This document shows, piece after piece, positions 45,876 to 55,807 of a stretch of DNA of 64,000 nucleotides. The stretch is from Mesorhizobium_G sp049840935 (lineage in GTDB: Bacteria > Pseudomonadota > Alphaproteobacteria > Rhizobiales > Rhizobiaceae), in contig JASGJA010000004.1 in NCBI GenBank assembly GCA_049840935.1, positions 62,001 to 126,000 on the forward strand, written 5' to 3'. The notes below the pieces were generated by a model. That model was given only the letters and a program-made list of their open reading frames with translations. It was not told the origin of the DNA and did not search any database. The stretch's first letter is position 1. Every line of letters begins with the position of its first letter. A program made the translations under genes and the position numbers.

Positions 45876-46676
45876 TTAGAAGCGGTAAGTCATGCCGAGG
45901 ACCGGCCCGCTCAACTGCGTGTCAAAGACATATCCGTCATGGTCATAGTCCACGTCGAGCACCTTGTAGCCCGCTGAAACGGACAGGTGGTCCGTAACAA
46001 TGTAATTGACCGTGCCGAGCACCGACCAGGTGGATTCCGATCCCGCACCGAAACCGCCCACATCCGCCTGCGCTTGAATGGAAAGCTTGTCGGTTATGCC
46101 GACAAACGCACGCGCACCAACCAGCGGATCGGCCCAGCCAAAGCTTTCGCCGTAGGTTACAGTCCGGCCAAGCGCCGTGACAGTGACGTCATTGGAAATA
46201 TGCCAGAAGCGCACGCCGCCAAGTGCATCGAGCGTAAAGGATGACGTGTCGATAAGCCTGTATCCCGCGAGCGCCGACGCGGTGAATTCCTTGGTATCGA
46301 CATCGACATTCACACGCGTTCCGGGAGGTATCGGAAATGGAAGCGGCGGCGTTCCAAATTCGTGACTGTCCGTCGTATCGACATACATTATGTCGCCGGA
46401 AAAGACGAAGCGATCATAACGGCCCCAGATATTGATGAAACCGCCAAAGTTCAGATCATCAAGCACATCCGAGAATGACTTATCTACGCTGATCGTGGGT
46501 GCACGCTGAAAAGGTGAAATGTCGCCATTAAGCCCCGCAGCCCAAAGGTAAGGCGTAATCTGCAAGGCCCAGTTCGGCTTGGCGGGGTCCACCGGCGCGC
46601 CCTGCTCCGCAGGATCAGCAGCTTGGGCAGTATGCCCAACGAAAATCAGTAAAGCGGCAAGAGCGCATTTTTTCAT
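45876..46676 (-). CDS. outer-membrane beta-barrel protein
   Basis: The 266-residue protein starts at ATG 46676 (MKKCALAALLIFVGHTAQAA, signal peptide) with GGAG eight bases upstream. The mature part has alternating hydrophobic strands and ends in an aromatic residue (GMTYRF), typical of an outer-membrane porin-like barrel of about 8-12 strands. No substrate is evident. It follows the amidohydrolase gene on the same strand with an 18-bp gap; the longer ORF start (46694) just touches that gene's stop. Confidence 0.75.
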   Translation of the reverse strand: MKKCALAALLIFVGHTAQAADPAEQGAPVDPAKPNWALQITPYLWAAGLNGDISPFQRAPTISVDKSFSDVLDDLNFGGFINIWGRYDRFVFSGDIMYVDTTDSHEFGTPPLPFPIPPGTRVNVDVDTKEFTASALAGYRLIDTSSFTLDALGGVRFWHISNDVTVTALGRTVTYGESFGWADPLVGARAFVGITDKLSIQAQADVGGFGAGSESTWSVLGTVNYIVTDHLSVSAGYKVLDVDYDHDGYVFDTQLSGPVLGMTYRF

Positions 46677-46693
46677 GAGCTTGTCTCCACCCA

Positions 46694-48148
46694 TTAAAGT
46701 ATATTCTTATGTACTCGACCGTCTTTGACGATGAGCTTCAAAGTTTTGTCCGGATCGGCAATCAATGAAATGTCTTCAAGCGGATTGCCTTCGAAAAGCA
46801 GAATATCAGCATAAGCACCGGCCTAAATCCGTCCCAGTTTGGCGGGATAAGGATTGCGCTGACCAGAGAGCGCCAAGAGGTCAGCGTTGCCGCTGGTCAA
46901 CATGCGCAAGACCTCGGCATTGTCGTACCAACGCGCGAATTTCGCCAACTGGCGTCCTTGAGTGACCGTTCCTTTGGGGCTGAACAAAATGTCCGTCCCC
47001 AAGGCGACCTTCGCCTTGTATTTTTTGCCCAACTCGATGGCGCGCACCGTGCCCTCCGATACCTTAAGCTGGTTCGCCTGAGCCTCAGGATCGGCTTTAG
47101 GGTTGGCATCCTCATCCGCAAGAAATGGCTGGATGCTCCACCAAGCGTCTGCATCAACGATCCGCTTAGCCGTCTCTTCATCTGCAAGCTGGCCGTGTTC
47201 GATGGATTTAATTCCACAGGCAAGTGCGCGCTGAATGGCTGGCGAAGTATAGGTGTGTACGCAAACATACGTGCCCCAATCGCTCGCCGCATCCACCGCC
47301 GCCTTCATCTCGCGCTCGGTGTATTGCAGCGCGTCGATTGGATCGTATAGCGACGACACGCCGCCGCCGCCCATAATCTTGATCTGGCTCGCGCCCAGCA
47401 AGAGTTGCTCGCGCACGCGGCGCAAAACTTCGTCCTCACCATCGGCTATTTCCGCAACGCCTGCCTCCTCCATGATACTGAGATCGGTTTGTGGCGAGCG
47501 CGGAATCTCCGTCCTCATGCGGAAGTCGCCATGACCTGAAGTTTGCGAAATCATAGCGCCGGACGGATAAATTCGTGGCCCCGGAAAGCGTCCCTCATCA
47601 ATCGTGCGCTTGAGCGCGAAGGAAGGCCCGCCTACATCGCGCACCGACGTAAACCCGCGCAATACTGTGCGTTCCGCTTCCTGCGCCGCAACCAGATGCA
47701 CATACGGAATGTCCGCAGTCATAGCCACGATTTGCGAGATACCCGCGAGGATGGAATGCCAGTGTACGTCGATCATACCCGGCGTCAGAACGCGGTTGCC
47801 GCAATCTATGATTTCAACATCTGCGATCGTCTCAGCCGCAGCCGAGAGCGCCTTGATGAAAGCCCCCTCCACGAGCACGTTCTTGCCTTCAATCAGCGCT
47901 CCATTCACTCCATCGAAAATGCGGACATTCTTGAGCAACGTTGGTTTGCCTGAATTCTGCGCAAAGGCCGGATGAACCAGGCCCAAGGCGGGCACCGCAA
48001 GACTTGCTCCCAAGCCTTTGAGAAAAGAGCGTCGCGAAAAACCCTCAGTGATACGGCCAAGGAGTTGCTGGACCTGCGGACTATGGCAAGGACAGGTCAC
48101 CCCATGAGCAAAATGCTGATATTTTCTGCCAAATTGAATGCGCGACAT
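46694..48148 (-). pseudogene. Tat-exported amidohydrolase (prolidase-like) with an in-frame TAG
   Basis: The 484-codon frame encodes a metal-dependent amidohydrolase. Residues 38-44 (SRRSFLK) followed by a hydrophobic stretch form a Tat signal after an unusually long N-terminus with Cys-Pro-Cys. The metal-binding DVHWH, VCVHTY, SIEHGQ and GTDILF are all present. Codon 442 is TAG (46823-46825) in the segment GRI-stop-AGAYADILLFEGNPLEDI, where relatives have Glu. The frame then runs 42 more codons to a TAA at 46694. A GAG-to-TAG change is the simplest explanation. The truncated protein would lose only the C-terminal strand of the composite domain. Substrate is unknown; relatives cleave Xaa-Pro or cyclic amides. 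Confidence 0.82.
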
Positions 48149-48332
48149 AGGTTCCCCTCAACCACAGCAGGCGTTCGTTACATTCGATACCATCAACGGT
48201 TGATCAACTATTCCAAAGTTTCAGTTTTACGCAAGCGTGCTCCTAAACCTACGCCCGCCGAAATAACGTTTTGGAGATAAGGGTTTGGCCTGTGTCATTC
48301 TGGTGTCATGACATGATGGGCAAAAGCCGCTC

Positions 48333-49169
48333 ATGGACGCGCAATACTTTACAGATTCGTCTGAAACCCCGCAGGCCACCCGGTACAGGAGCCTCTTTAT
48401 CTCCGATGTGCATTTGGGCACCAAAGGAGCGCAAGCAGAGGCTTTACTTGAATTTCTAAGCGGACACGATGCGGACACGATCTATCTCGTCGGAGATATC
48501 ATCGATGGCTGGCGATTGCGTTCGTCCTGGTATTGGCCGCAGGCGCATAACGACGTTGTTCAGAAACTGCTGCGCAAAGTCCGCAAAGGTGCGCGCATTG
48601 TCTACATTCCCGGCAATCACGACGAGTTCCTGCGCGAATTCTGCGGATTGCAGTTTGGAGGGGTTGAGATACGCGACACAGCCATTCATCAAGCGGCTGA
48701 TGGCAAGCGGTATCTCGTCGTACATGGGGATTTGTTCGACCTCGTGGTGCGGCACGCTAAGTGGCTCGCACTGCTCGGGGACTGGGCATACCGAACCGCG
48801 ATGGTTTTTTCAGGATACATCAATTTCTTGCGGCGCAAGCTCGGGTTCACCTATTGGTCGCTCTCCGCGTGGGCCAAAGCGCGCGTCAAGAATGCCGTGA
48901 ACTTTATCGGTCAGTTCGAGGATACGCTGGCAGCAGAAGGAAAGCGTCACGATGTCGACGGCGTAATTTGCGGACACATCCATTCCGCTGCTATGCGCGA
49001 CATTGGCGGTCTTCGTTACATCAATACGGGTGATTGGGTCGAAAGCTGTACGGCCCTTGTGGAACACCGTGATGGCCGCATGGAACTGGTAAACTGGCAA
49101 AGCCGAAGCCTAGTGCTAAACGGTGGCGGGCAGATGACTTTGCCCCCGCGCTGGCGGCGAGCCGCATGA
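48333..49169 (+). CDS. LpxH-like metallophosphoesterase (UDP-2,3-diacylglucosamine diphosphatase family)
   Basis: The 278-residue enzyme has the calcineurin-like metal motifs SDVHLGT (Asp25, His27), GDIIDGW (Asp55), GNHDE (94-98), VHGDLFD and GHIHSA. The HWYW-like aromatic patch after DGW and the insertion around residue 150 are typical of the long LpxH-like group in alphaproteobacteria. It overlaps a GT4 glycosyltransferase gene by four bases, so the pair likely works on an envelope glycolipid. LpxI usually performs the lipid A step in this class, so this may be a paralogue with another substrate. Confidence 0.82.
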   Translation: MDAQYFTDSSETPQATRYRSLFISDVHLGTKGAQAEALLEFLSGHDADTIYLVGDIIDGWRLRSSWYWPQAHNDVVQKLLRKVRKGARIVYIPGNHDEFLREFCGLQFGGVEIRDTAIHQAADGKRYLVVHGDLFDLVVRHAKWLALLGDWAYRTAMVFSGYINFLRRKLGFTYWSLSAWAKARVKNAVNFIGQFEDTLAAEGKRHDVDGVICGHIHSAAMRDIGGLRYINTGDWVESCTALVEHRDGRMELVNWQSRSLVLNGGGQMTLPPRWRRAA

Positions 49170-50212
49170 GTATATTGATTGTCACTGACGCCTGGCGACC
49201 GCAAGTTAACGGTGTTGTCCTGACGCTGGAGCGGCTCGCGGAAACACTGGCAGAATTCGGAATTCAGACCGCATTTCTTACGCCCAACGATTTCAGAACG
49301 GTTCCAATGCCGAGCTATCCTGAAATCCGGCTGTCCTTGGCGACCAGCAGTAAGGTCGCCCGCTGCATCGACGAACTGCGGCCCGAGCGAATCCATATCG
49401 CAACCGAGGGACCGCTTGGCGTTCTCGCGAGAAAGGTCTGTCTGGCACGCGGATTGGCGTTCACCACGAGCTATCACACCCGTTTCCCGGAGTTCATTCG
49501 GGCGCGCGTGCCATTCCCGGAAAGCTGGAGCTATCGCTGGCTAAGGAACTTTCACAATGCAGGAAACGGCATACTGGTTGCCACACCTTCAATGGGTGCG
49601 GAGCTCGCAGCACGCGGTTTTAAAAACATTCGGCTCTGGTCCCGAGGCGTCGATACAAGCCTGTTCCATCCCTCGCGGCGTGAGGAAGTGGGTTTGCCGC
49701 GACCGATCTTCCTGAGCGTAGGGCGCGTTGCAGTTGAAAAAAATCTTCCAGCTTTTTTGGGCCTCAACCTTCCAGGCAGCAAAGTCGTGGTTGGCGACGG
49801 ACCCGACTTACAACGACTAAAAGTAAAATATCCTGATGTGCATTTTCTAGGCACGCGACGAGGCACAGAGCTTGCACACATCTATGCGTCGGCGGACGTT
49901 TTCGTCTTTCCGAGTAAAACGGACACGTTCGGAAACGTGATATTGGAGGCATTGGCGAGCGGTTGTCCGGTTGCGGCATATCCAGTTACGGGACCGCTGG
50001 ACATAATCGGCGAAGGTCACGGCGGCGTTCTGTCGGATGATTTGCGCGAAGCCGCATTGGCTGCAATGAATATCTCTCGCGCATGTGCCCGCAAACGCGT
50101 AATGGCCTACGACTGGAACGAATGCGCCAGGCAATTTTTGCAATTCAGCATATCGGTTCGCTCAGAGTCCGAGCCAACGCCCAGCGCACTTCAGAACGCT
50201 CTGTCGGACTGA
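49166..50212 (+). CDS. GT4 family glycosyltransferase
   Basis: The 348-residue GT-B enzyme begins ILIVTDAWRPQVNGVV and carries TSYHTRFPEFI, LWSRGVDTSLFHP and the donor-binding FPSKTDTFGNVILEALASG with its EX7E-like glutamates. The family includes alpha-mannosyl and sulfoquinovosyl/glucuronosyl transferases acting on lipids. Its start overlaps the phosphoesterase gene (ATGA). No membrane segment is apparent, so it acts at the cytosolic face. Confidence 0.85.
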   Translation: MSILIVTDAWRPQVNGVVLTLERLAETLAEFGIQTAFLTPNDFRTVPMPSYPEIRLSLATSSKVARCIDELRPERIHIATEGPLGVLARKVCLARGLAFTTSYHTRFPEFIRARVPFPESWSYRWLRNFHNAGNGILVATPSMGAELAARGFKNIRLWSRGVDTSLFHPSRREEVGLPRPIFLSVGRVAVEKNLPAFLGLNLPGSKVVVGDGPDLQRLKVKYPDVHFLGTRRGTELAHIYASADVFVFPSKTDTFGNVILEALASGCPVAAYPVTGPLDIIGEGHGGVLSDDLREAALAAMNISRACARKRVMAYDWNECARQFLQFSISVRSESEPTPSALQNALSD

Positions 50213-50220
50213 ATTCGATT

Positions 50221-50472
50221 TTATGCCATCGAATGGTTCATGCGCTCCAGCAACGCATGGCGAGAAGTTACGCCCAGGGAAAAGAGCGCCAGGATCCGCC
50301 GCGCGCACTCATCCCGATCACCAGTTTCTATCACCCGGTGCTGTGCGCAATATTCATCAAGCACGCTGGTGAGCGTCGTCAAATCGGTAAAGTTAGCAAT
50401 AATGTTGAGCATCGCCTTACATCCATCTGAAGGCGAAAGCGTGATGGGCTCTTTCAAGCGCTTGATTGCCAA
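50221..50472 (-). CDS. small hypothetical protein
   Basis: The 83-residue frame begins at TTG (50472) and ends in TAA. The product is helical, with LSPSDGCKAMLNIIANFTDLTTLTSVLDEYCAQHR and two Cys. It shows balanced composition and conserved-looking helices but no known domain. It is convergent with the GT4 gene. The non-ATG start and short length keep confidence low. Confidence 0.5.
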   Translation of the reverse strand: MAIKRLKEPITLSPSDGCKAMLNIIANFTDLTTLTSVLDEYCAQHRVIETGDRDECARRILALFSLGVTSRHALLERMNHSMA

Positions 50473-50593
50473 AACACTGCAAGCGACCTGCGCACCCTAG
50501 ACCTCAATTGTGGCATCTCAAATAACATTTGAGGGAGGCACTCGGCCCAACTCTGGAATCACGGTTTTCTGACCAGAGATTAAACTTCAAACG

Positions 50594-52627
50594 CTAAAGT
50601 CCGACAGCTTCGCCAGCCTTTTTATAGCTCAGCCAATCCTCGTGTTTGAATCGGAATGTCTGAAGAAAATTCTCGCTGCGATAGCTCGGATCACGAGTGC
50701 GAATGCGACCCGCATATTCGCGGGCTTCTTCCATTCGTCCCGCAAGAGCAAGACAATGGGCGGCCAGTGCAAGAATATGAACATGAGCGTTGGGCCGCGA
50801 CGCAGCACGTTTTGCCCACTCAGCACCTTCTTGAATTGAACCGAGCCTCACCAGCGCCATCGCTCGCGTTCCCATCATGCCGAACAGCAGCGGATCATAC
50901 GGGCTGAGCAAGCGTGATTGTTCCGCCGAATGGATTGCATGACCGGGATCGCCAGCAAGCGAATGTACGAAAGAAAGCGCATAGTGACCGAGCGCGAAAT
51001 TAGGGCTGAGTTCCACCGAGCGCTGGAGCGCGTGCAATGCACCGGAATAATCATCGACCAGCCATAACGCGCGCCCCATCGACCAATATGCAGTTGGATT
51101 TTGCTCATCTACGAGCAAACTCTGTGCGGCACTGGACATGGCTTGACGCGTCTGATCGTCCTTATCTCCCCAACGCTGGAAGGCGGTCTGCCAATGCGTG
51201 AAAGAAAGTCCGGCATGGGCGCGGGAAAATGTTGGATCAAGCGCAACGGAACGACGAAAAAATTCAGCGGCCCGCTGATTTTCGTCTGACGTAAATTGAT
51301 ACATATGCCAGAGACCGCGATGATAGTTTTCCCACGCATCAAGCGAGTCTGGATGCTTCAATAGCGCACGATCACGCTCGGCACTTTCGATGTGAGATGC
51401 GATTGAGGCGACAATACCATCGCTGATTTCATCGATGACGGCGAAACGCTCTGCGGAATGCGCCTCGAACGTCTCTGTCCATACGAGGTGGGAGGTGGCA
51501 GCCGCAACTACTTCCACGACAAGGCGGACATTAGAGCCGTCTCGTTCCAACAAACCGGTCGTCACGTAATCGACACCCAGATGGGCACCGATCTCAGTGA
51601 GGCTCAGCTTTTCGTCAGCAATCGCAAAAACGGAGCCGCGCGCAATGATGAACAGGCTGCGCAGACGCGCAAGCTTGGTGATCGCGTCGTGCGCCAAAGC
51701 GTCTCCCAATTCACTTCGCGCAACCTTACCTTCCCGCAGTTCGTGAAACGGCATAACGGCAAGAGAGGCTCGACCGTGATGGACCATCCTGGGCTGCTCG
51801 AGCATCTCCGCGGGCGCAGCGGGCAAACTCGCCCGCCCTGCAACCTGCATGCGCTGCCAAGCCTGCCTGACAGGCTGAAAATCTACATCCGAAGCGCGGA
51901 AACGCTCTTCCACCTGCCCGTAATATTGGGCGCTTTCAGCTGCGAGCCTGCGTTCGGAAAGTTCAGCAAGAAACCGGATATTGGCTTCAGGATCGAGCGG
52001 AGCTTCCTCGGACCATTGGCGCGCGAGGGCTAGCGCACGGACGTCCCCAAACGGTGTACGCGTGCAAAGCTCGGCAAGAGCGCACAAATATATCGAGCGC
52101 AATTCGGCCCTGCAGCCAAGCAGCCAATGATCAAACTCGGCGCTGTGGTCGATATCCTGCCCTTGGAGAAACTCGCCTGAACATGAAAGAACGAGATCAT
52201 TCAGCTGTGCCAGCTGTAGAGACGTAACCCCCTGTTTTTGGCTCTCCAGCATTTGCAGAGCGTCCACGGAGCAATCGGAAATATCCAGCGAAACGCAATC
52301 CTCAGCGGTGATGATCCGGCGCTTTCCATCGAATTCCAGAACATTTCGGAGCTTGCTGAGGGTCCAGCGCAATTCGGCACGCGGATCATTTGGGATTGGC
52401 CAGAATAATTCGCACAGGCGCTCCCGTGTTACCGGGCGGCCCGTAATGGCAAGGTATCCCAACAGGGTACGCAATTTTCGCGACTGCGGCAGGGCAACCG
52501 CTGCACCGTCGCGCAGGACCGCAAACGACCCGACAAGTTTAATGACAAGCCGCTCGCGCGAAGCGTTTGATCCGCCATCGCTCGTTCCCACGGTCGTTTC
52601 CACGCAGCCTTCCACGCTTCCCATCAT
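50594..52627 (-). CDS. SARP/CadC-like regulator with TPR domain
   Basis: The 677-residue protein has an N-terminal winged helix of the OmpR/PhoB type (residues about 27-115: LLGYLAITGRPVTRERLCELFW, LRWTLSKLRNVL) and a BTAD-like helical domain to about 230. A TolB-N/adenylate-cyclase-associated region follows (SLAVMPFHELREG, GVDYVTTGLLERDGSNVRL), then C-terminal TPR repeats from about 430. No receiver or membrane segment is present, so it probably senses a cytosolic cue. It is divergent from the cysteine-synthase-like gene across only 51 bp, making that cluster the likely target. Confidence 0.85.
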   Translation of the reverse strand: MMGSVEGCVETTVGTSDGGSNASRERLVIKLVGSFAVLRDGAAVALPQSRKLRTLLGYLAITGRPVTRERLCELFWPIPNDPRAELRWTLSKLRNVLEFDGKRRIITAEDCVSLDISDCSVDALQMLESQKQGVTSLQLAQLNDLVLSCSGEFLQGQDIDHSAEFDHWLLGCRAELRSIYLCALAELCTRTPFGDVRALALARQWSEEAPLDPEANIRFLAELSERRLAAESAQYYGQVEERFRASDVDFQPVRQAWQRMQVAGRASLPAAPAEMLEQPRMVHHGRASLAVMPFHELREGKVARSELGDALAHDAITKLARLRSLFIIARGSVFAIADEKLSLTEIGAHLGVDYVTTGLLERDGSNVRLVVEVVAAATSHLVWTETFEAHSAERFAVIDEISDGIVASIASHIESAERDRALLKHPDSLDAWENYHRGLWHMYQFTSDENQRAAEFFRRSVALDPTFSRAHAGLSFTHWQTAFQRWGDKDDQTRQAMSSAAQSLLVDEQNPTAYWSMGRALWLVDDYSGALHALQRSVELSPNFALGHYALSFVHSLAGDPGHAIHSAEQSRLLSPYDPLLFGMMGTRAMALVRLGSIQEGAEWAKRAASRPNAHVHILALAAHCLALAGRMEEAREYAGRIRTRDPSYRSENFLQTFRFKHEDWLSYKKAGEAVGL

Positions 52628-52678
52628 GTTCCTCGGTTATACCGGCTTTGCACAACCCAAGCAGGCGATTGTCCGGCA

Positions 52679-53804
52679 ATGACGATGAGCCGGCGAACAA
52701 CATTTATGAGGGACGAGATGCCAAAGAATGCATCATACAGAACAACGAAAGGTCGTGGAAGGCTGTTTGACAACGTGCTGGACACGATTGGCGACACACC
52801 GACCATACGGATCAACAATATCGGGCTGCCGCATGTAACGCTCTATGTGAAATGCGAAGCTTTCAATCCGGCGTCATCCGTCAAGGACAGGCTGGCAATT
52901 GGGATAATCGAGCATGCCGAGCGAACCGGCGCACTGACGCCCGGACAGACAGTTGTTGAAGCTACGAGCGGCAATACCGGCATCGGGCTTGCTATGGTCT
53001 GCGCGCAGAAAGGCTATCCTCTGGTGGTGACGATGGCGGACAGCTTCTCGGTCGAGAGACGCCGCCTGATGCGTATGCTCGGCGCCAAGGTCGTACTGAC
53101 GCCACGCGCAGAGAAGGGCTTTGGCATGTACCGCAAGGCAGCGGAACTGGCCGAAAAGAATGGCTGGTTTCTTGCCCGTCAGTTCGAAACGGAAGCCAAT
53201 GCCGCAATCCATGAGGCGACCACTGCGCGCGAGATCATGAATGATTTCGATGGTTCAAGGCTGGATTATTTCGTAACCGGATATGGAACCGGTGGAACGC
53301 TGGTCGGTGTCTCGCGCGTTCTGCGACGTGAGAGGCCGGACACAAAAATCGTGGTTTGCGAACCGGGCAACGCGCAGTTGATCGGCAGCGGCCAAAAGCA
53401 GCAGCGCGGTCCCCTTGGCGAACCTACAGCAAGCCATCCGGCATTCGAGCCGCATCCGATCCAGGGCTGGACGCCGGATTTCATTCCCGGCAGTGATGCA
53501 AGAAGCCGTCGACCGAAAATATTACGACGATGTGATTCCGGTTCCCGGACCGACCGCAATTCAGTGGGCAAGGCTGCTGGCTGGCAAGGAGGGAATTTTT
53601 ACTGGCGTATCGGGCGGCGCAACTTTCGCCGCTGCGCGAGCAGTTGCCGAAAAAGCTCCGCCGGGTTCGGTTATCCTTTGCGTGTTACCGGACACGGGCG
53701 AACGCTACCTTTCGACGCCGATGTTCGAGGATATTCCTACCGACATGACCGAAGAAGAGCTGGAACTTTCTCGTTCGACACCCGCCTGCCAGCTGGCAGC
53801 ATAA
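52679..53804 (+). pseudogene. cysteine-synthase-like PLP enzyme, one frameshift
   Basis: The enzyme belongs to PLP fold-type II (CysK/cystathionine beta-synthase). Lys69 in NPASSVKDRL binds PLP, TSGNTG holds the substrate carboxylate and GTGGTLVGVSR the phosphate. Reading reaches QGWTPDFIPGSDA, while the next frame continues VMQEAVDRKYYDDVIPVPGP. Dropping one base near 53492 restores FIPGVMQEAVDRKYYDDV. The repaired protein has 374 residues, somewhat longer than CysK because of the N-terminus; ATG 52718 is an alternative start. It lies 15 bp before a decarboxylase gene. In the wider family, O-acetylserine or O-phosphoserine reacts with a nucleophile. The context suggests a dedicated beta-substituted alanine rather than bulk cysteine. 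Confidence 0.85.
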
Positions 53805-53819
53805 TGAAAGGCGATAATC

Positions 53820-55313
53820 GTGGATTTCGGTGACGAGCAATCCGCGCAGCGCGATATGCTGCGCGGATCAGAAACACTTGATCCAGACGACTGGCAAGCA
53901 GCAGCCGCACTGGCGCACAGTATCATGGACGATGCCGTCCAGTATCTCAGCAGCGTTCGTGAACGTCCTCTTTGGCAACCCATGTCCGATCCGATTCGGG
54001 CACAGTTTGCCGAACCTCTGCCAATGAATTCAACACCACTGGCGGATGTTTATGAAAAAGTGCGTGAGACAGTGATGCAATATCCGATGGGCAACATCCA
54101 TCCGCAATTCTGGTCGTGGTATATGGGTGCAGGCAACTTCACCGGGGCACTGGCCGATTTTATTGCCGCCGTTCAAGGATCTAACCTCGGTGGCGGTAGT
54201 CATGCAGCCGCATTGCTCGATCAACAACTTGTTGGCTGGATGCGTGAGATTGTCGGCTTTCCAGAAACAGGAGGTGGAACGCTGGCAAGCGGTGGCTCCG
54301 TGGCGAACCTCCTTTGTTTAACCGTTGCTCGCAATTCCAAGGCGAGCGTCGATATTCGTGAAAAGGGCATTGCCGCGCTTGAAAAGCCTTTACGCTTTTA
54401 CGCATCGGATCAGGTTCATTATTGCCACCGCAAGGCAATGGAAACGCTGGGTATCGGCAACGATGGATTGCGCAAGATCTCAAGCAATTCATATTATCGG
54501 ATCGACGTTGACGCTCTGCGCCAAGCTATAGATGCCGACCGCAAGAACGGGATGATGCCAGCTTGCATCATTGCCAATGCAGGCACGGTCAACACGGGTG
54601 CAATCGACGATCTCAATACGCTGGCGGATCTGGCGACCGAGCAGGATATGTGGCTCCACATCGATGGATGTATCGGCGCCCTCTTGGCAATTGCACCCCA
54701 AAATTCGTGGCGTGTAAACGGATTGAACAGAGCCGATTCAATTGCGCTCGACCCTCACAAATGGCTCCACGCCCCGTTTGAAGTGGGGTGCGCACTTATT
54801 AAAGATCGGAAGGCACATCGGCAGACGTTTGCGGTATCGCCGGAATATCTGCAAGGCACAACGCGTGGTATCGCCTCCGGCGAATGGCTTTACGAATACG
54901 GCCTGCAGACATCCCGCGGCTTTGCGGCGCTCAAGGTTTGGATGGCCCTGATGGAACATGGCGCCGGAAAATTTGGACGGCTGATCGACCAGAACATCGG
55001 ACAGGCACGGCTATTGGCGTCGCTGATAAAGCAGCATCCCCGGATGCAATTGATGTGCGAGCCTGAGACGAATATCTGCTGCTTCCGCTACCGACCAGAA
55101 TCCATGCCCGAAAGTGCCCTGCACGACCTGAACATCGAGATAATGCTCAGGCTTCAGGAAACAGGCGTCGCAGCTTTGTCGGACACGACCATCCACGAGC
55201 AGCATTGCCTGCGGGCCGCAATCTGCAACCATCGAACGCGCAATGACGATCTGCACTTGCTCATTTCAGCAATTGACGCGATGGGAGCCGCGCTATCCGC
55301 GCAATGTCAGTAG
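53820..55313 (+). CDS. group II PLP-dependent amino acid decarboxylase
   Basis: The 497-residue enzyme resembles aromatic-L-amino-acid/diaminobutyrate/cysteine-sulfinate decarboxylases. The substrate-entry motif is HPQFWSWYMG, with GTLASGGSVANLLCL, HIDGCIG and the PLP lysine in DPHKWLHAPFEVG. The start is GTG at 53820, 15 bp after the cysteine-synthase-like stop, so the enzymes are probably co-expressed and act in sequence. The family cannot be narrowed to a substrate by eye. The 3' end overlaps the convergent cupin gene by seven bases. Confidence 0.87.
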   Translation: MDFGDEQSAQRDMLRGSETLDPDDWQAAAALAHSIMDDAVQYLSSVRERPLWQPMSDPIRAQFAEPLPMNSTPLADVYEKVRETVMQYPMGNIHPQFWSWYMGAGNFTGALADFIAAVQGSNLGGGSHAAALLDQQLVGWMREIVGFPETGGGTLASGGSVANLLCLTVARNSKASVDIREKGIAALEKPLRFYASDQVHYCHRKAMETLGIGNDGLRKISSNSYYRIDVDALRQAIDADRKNGMMPACIIANAGTVNTGAIDDLNTLADLATEQDMWLHIDGCIGALLAIAPQNSWRVNGLNRADSIALDPHKWLHAPFEVGCALIKDRKAHRQTFAVSPEYLQGTTRGIASGEWLYEYGLQTSRGFAALKVWMALMEHGAGKFGRLIDQNIGQARLLASLIKQHPRMQLMCEPETNICCFRYRPESMPESALHDLNIEIMLRLQETGVAALSDTTIHEQHCLRAAICNHRTRNDDLHLLISAIDAMGAALSAQCQ

Positions 55314-55789
55314 GGCGTCCCGTCTTTGTGAGTATATTGCCACCCTCCTCCGGGGACAAAATTCGCGATAATGTCATCATTCGGGTAGATGCCCTGATCG
55401 CCCGGTGTGCGGTCGCCAATTTCGAGATACACAACATCAGCACCGGTAGCGTTGACGAGCTGGTGCGCAACGCCAGCGGCAGGAAAACCGGCGCACATGC
55501 CCGGTGTTAATACAACCTCGCCGCGGTCGGTAACGGGCGTTGGCTGGCCCTCAATTATGTAAATGAACTCGTCTTGCCTGGTATGCCGGTGGAGGATTGA
55601 AGATATGCCTCCCGGCGCGATGCGCGTGAGGTTTACGCCGAAATTCTTCAAACCAAAAAGGTCGCCCAACTGGCGCTTTTCGCGTTTCGCCATCTGGCTC
55701 GCATAGGGCTCAGGATATGACGTCGGCCGAGTTCGCGGCGCAACGGATGCCGCAGCAATTGCAAGAGGCGGCTCGGTGATTTCACTCAT
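55307..55789 (-). CDS. cupin-2 domain protein
   Basis: The 160-residue protein carries one cupin barrel: motif 1 ILHRHTRQDEFIYIIEG, with two His and one Glu for metal, and motif 2 GFPAAGVAHQLVNA with the third His. It has a conserved C-terminal YPNDDIIANFVPGGGWQYTHKDGTPY. Similar proteins are annotated as sugar or amino-acid binding or isomerising cupins, without proof. It is downstream of an XRE regulator on the same strand (18-bp gap). Confidence 0.82.
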   Translation of the reverse strand: MSEITEPPLAIAAASVAPRTRPTSYPEPYASQMAKREKRQLGDLFGLKNFGVNLTRIAPGGISSILHRHTRQDEFIYIIEGQPTPVTDRGEVVLTPGMCAGFPAAGVAHQLVNATGADVVYLEIGDRTPGDQGIYPNDDIIANFVPGGGWQYTHKDGTPY

Positions 55790-55807
55790 GCAACATGCTC
55801 CCTTCGC

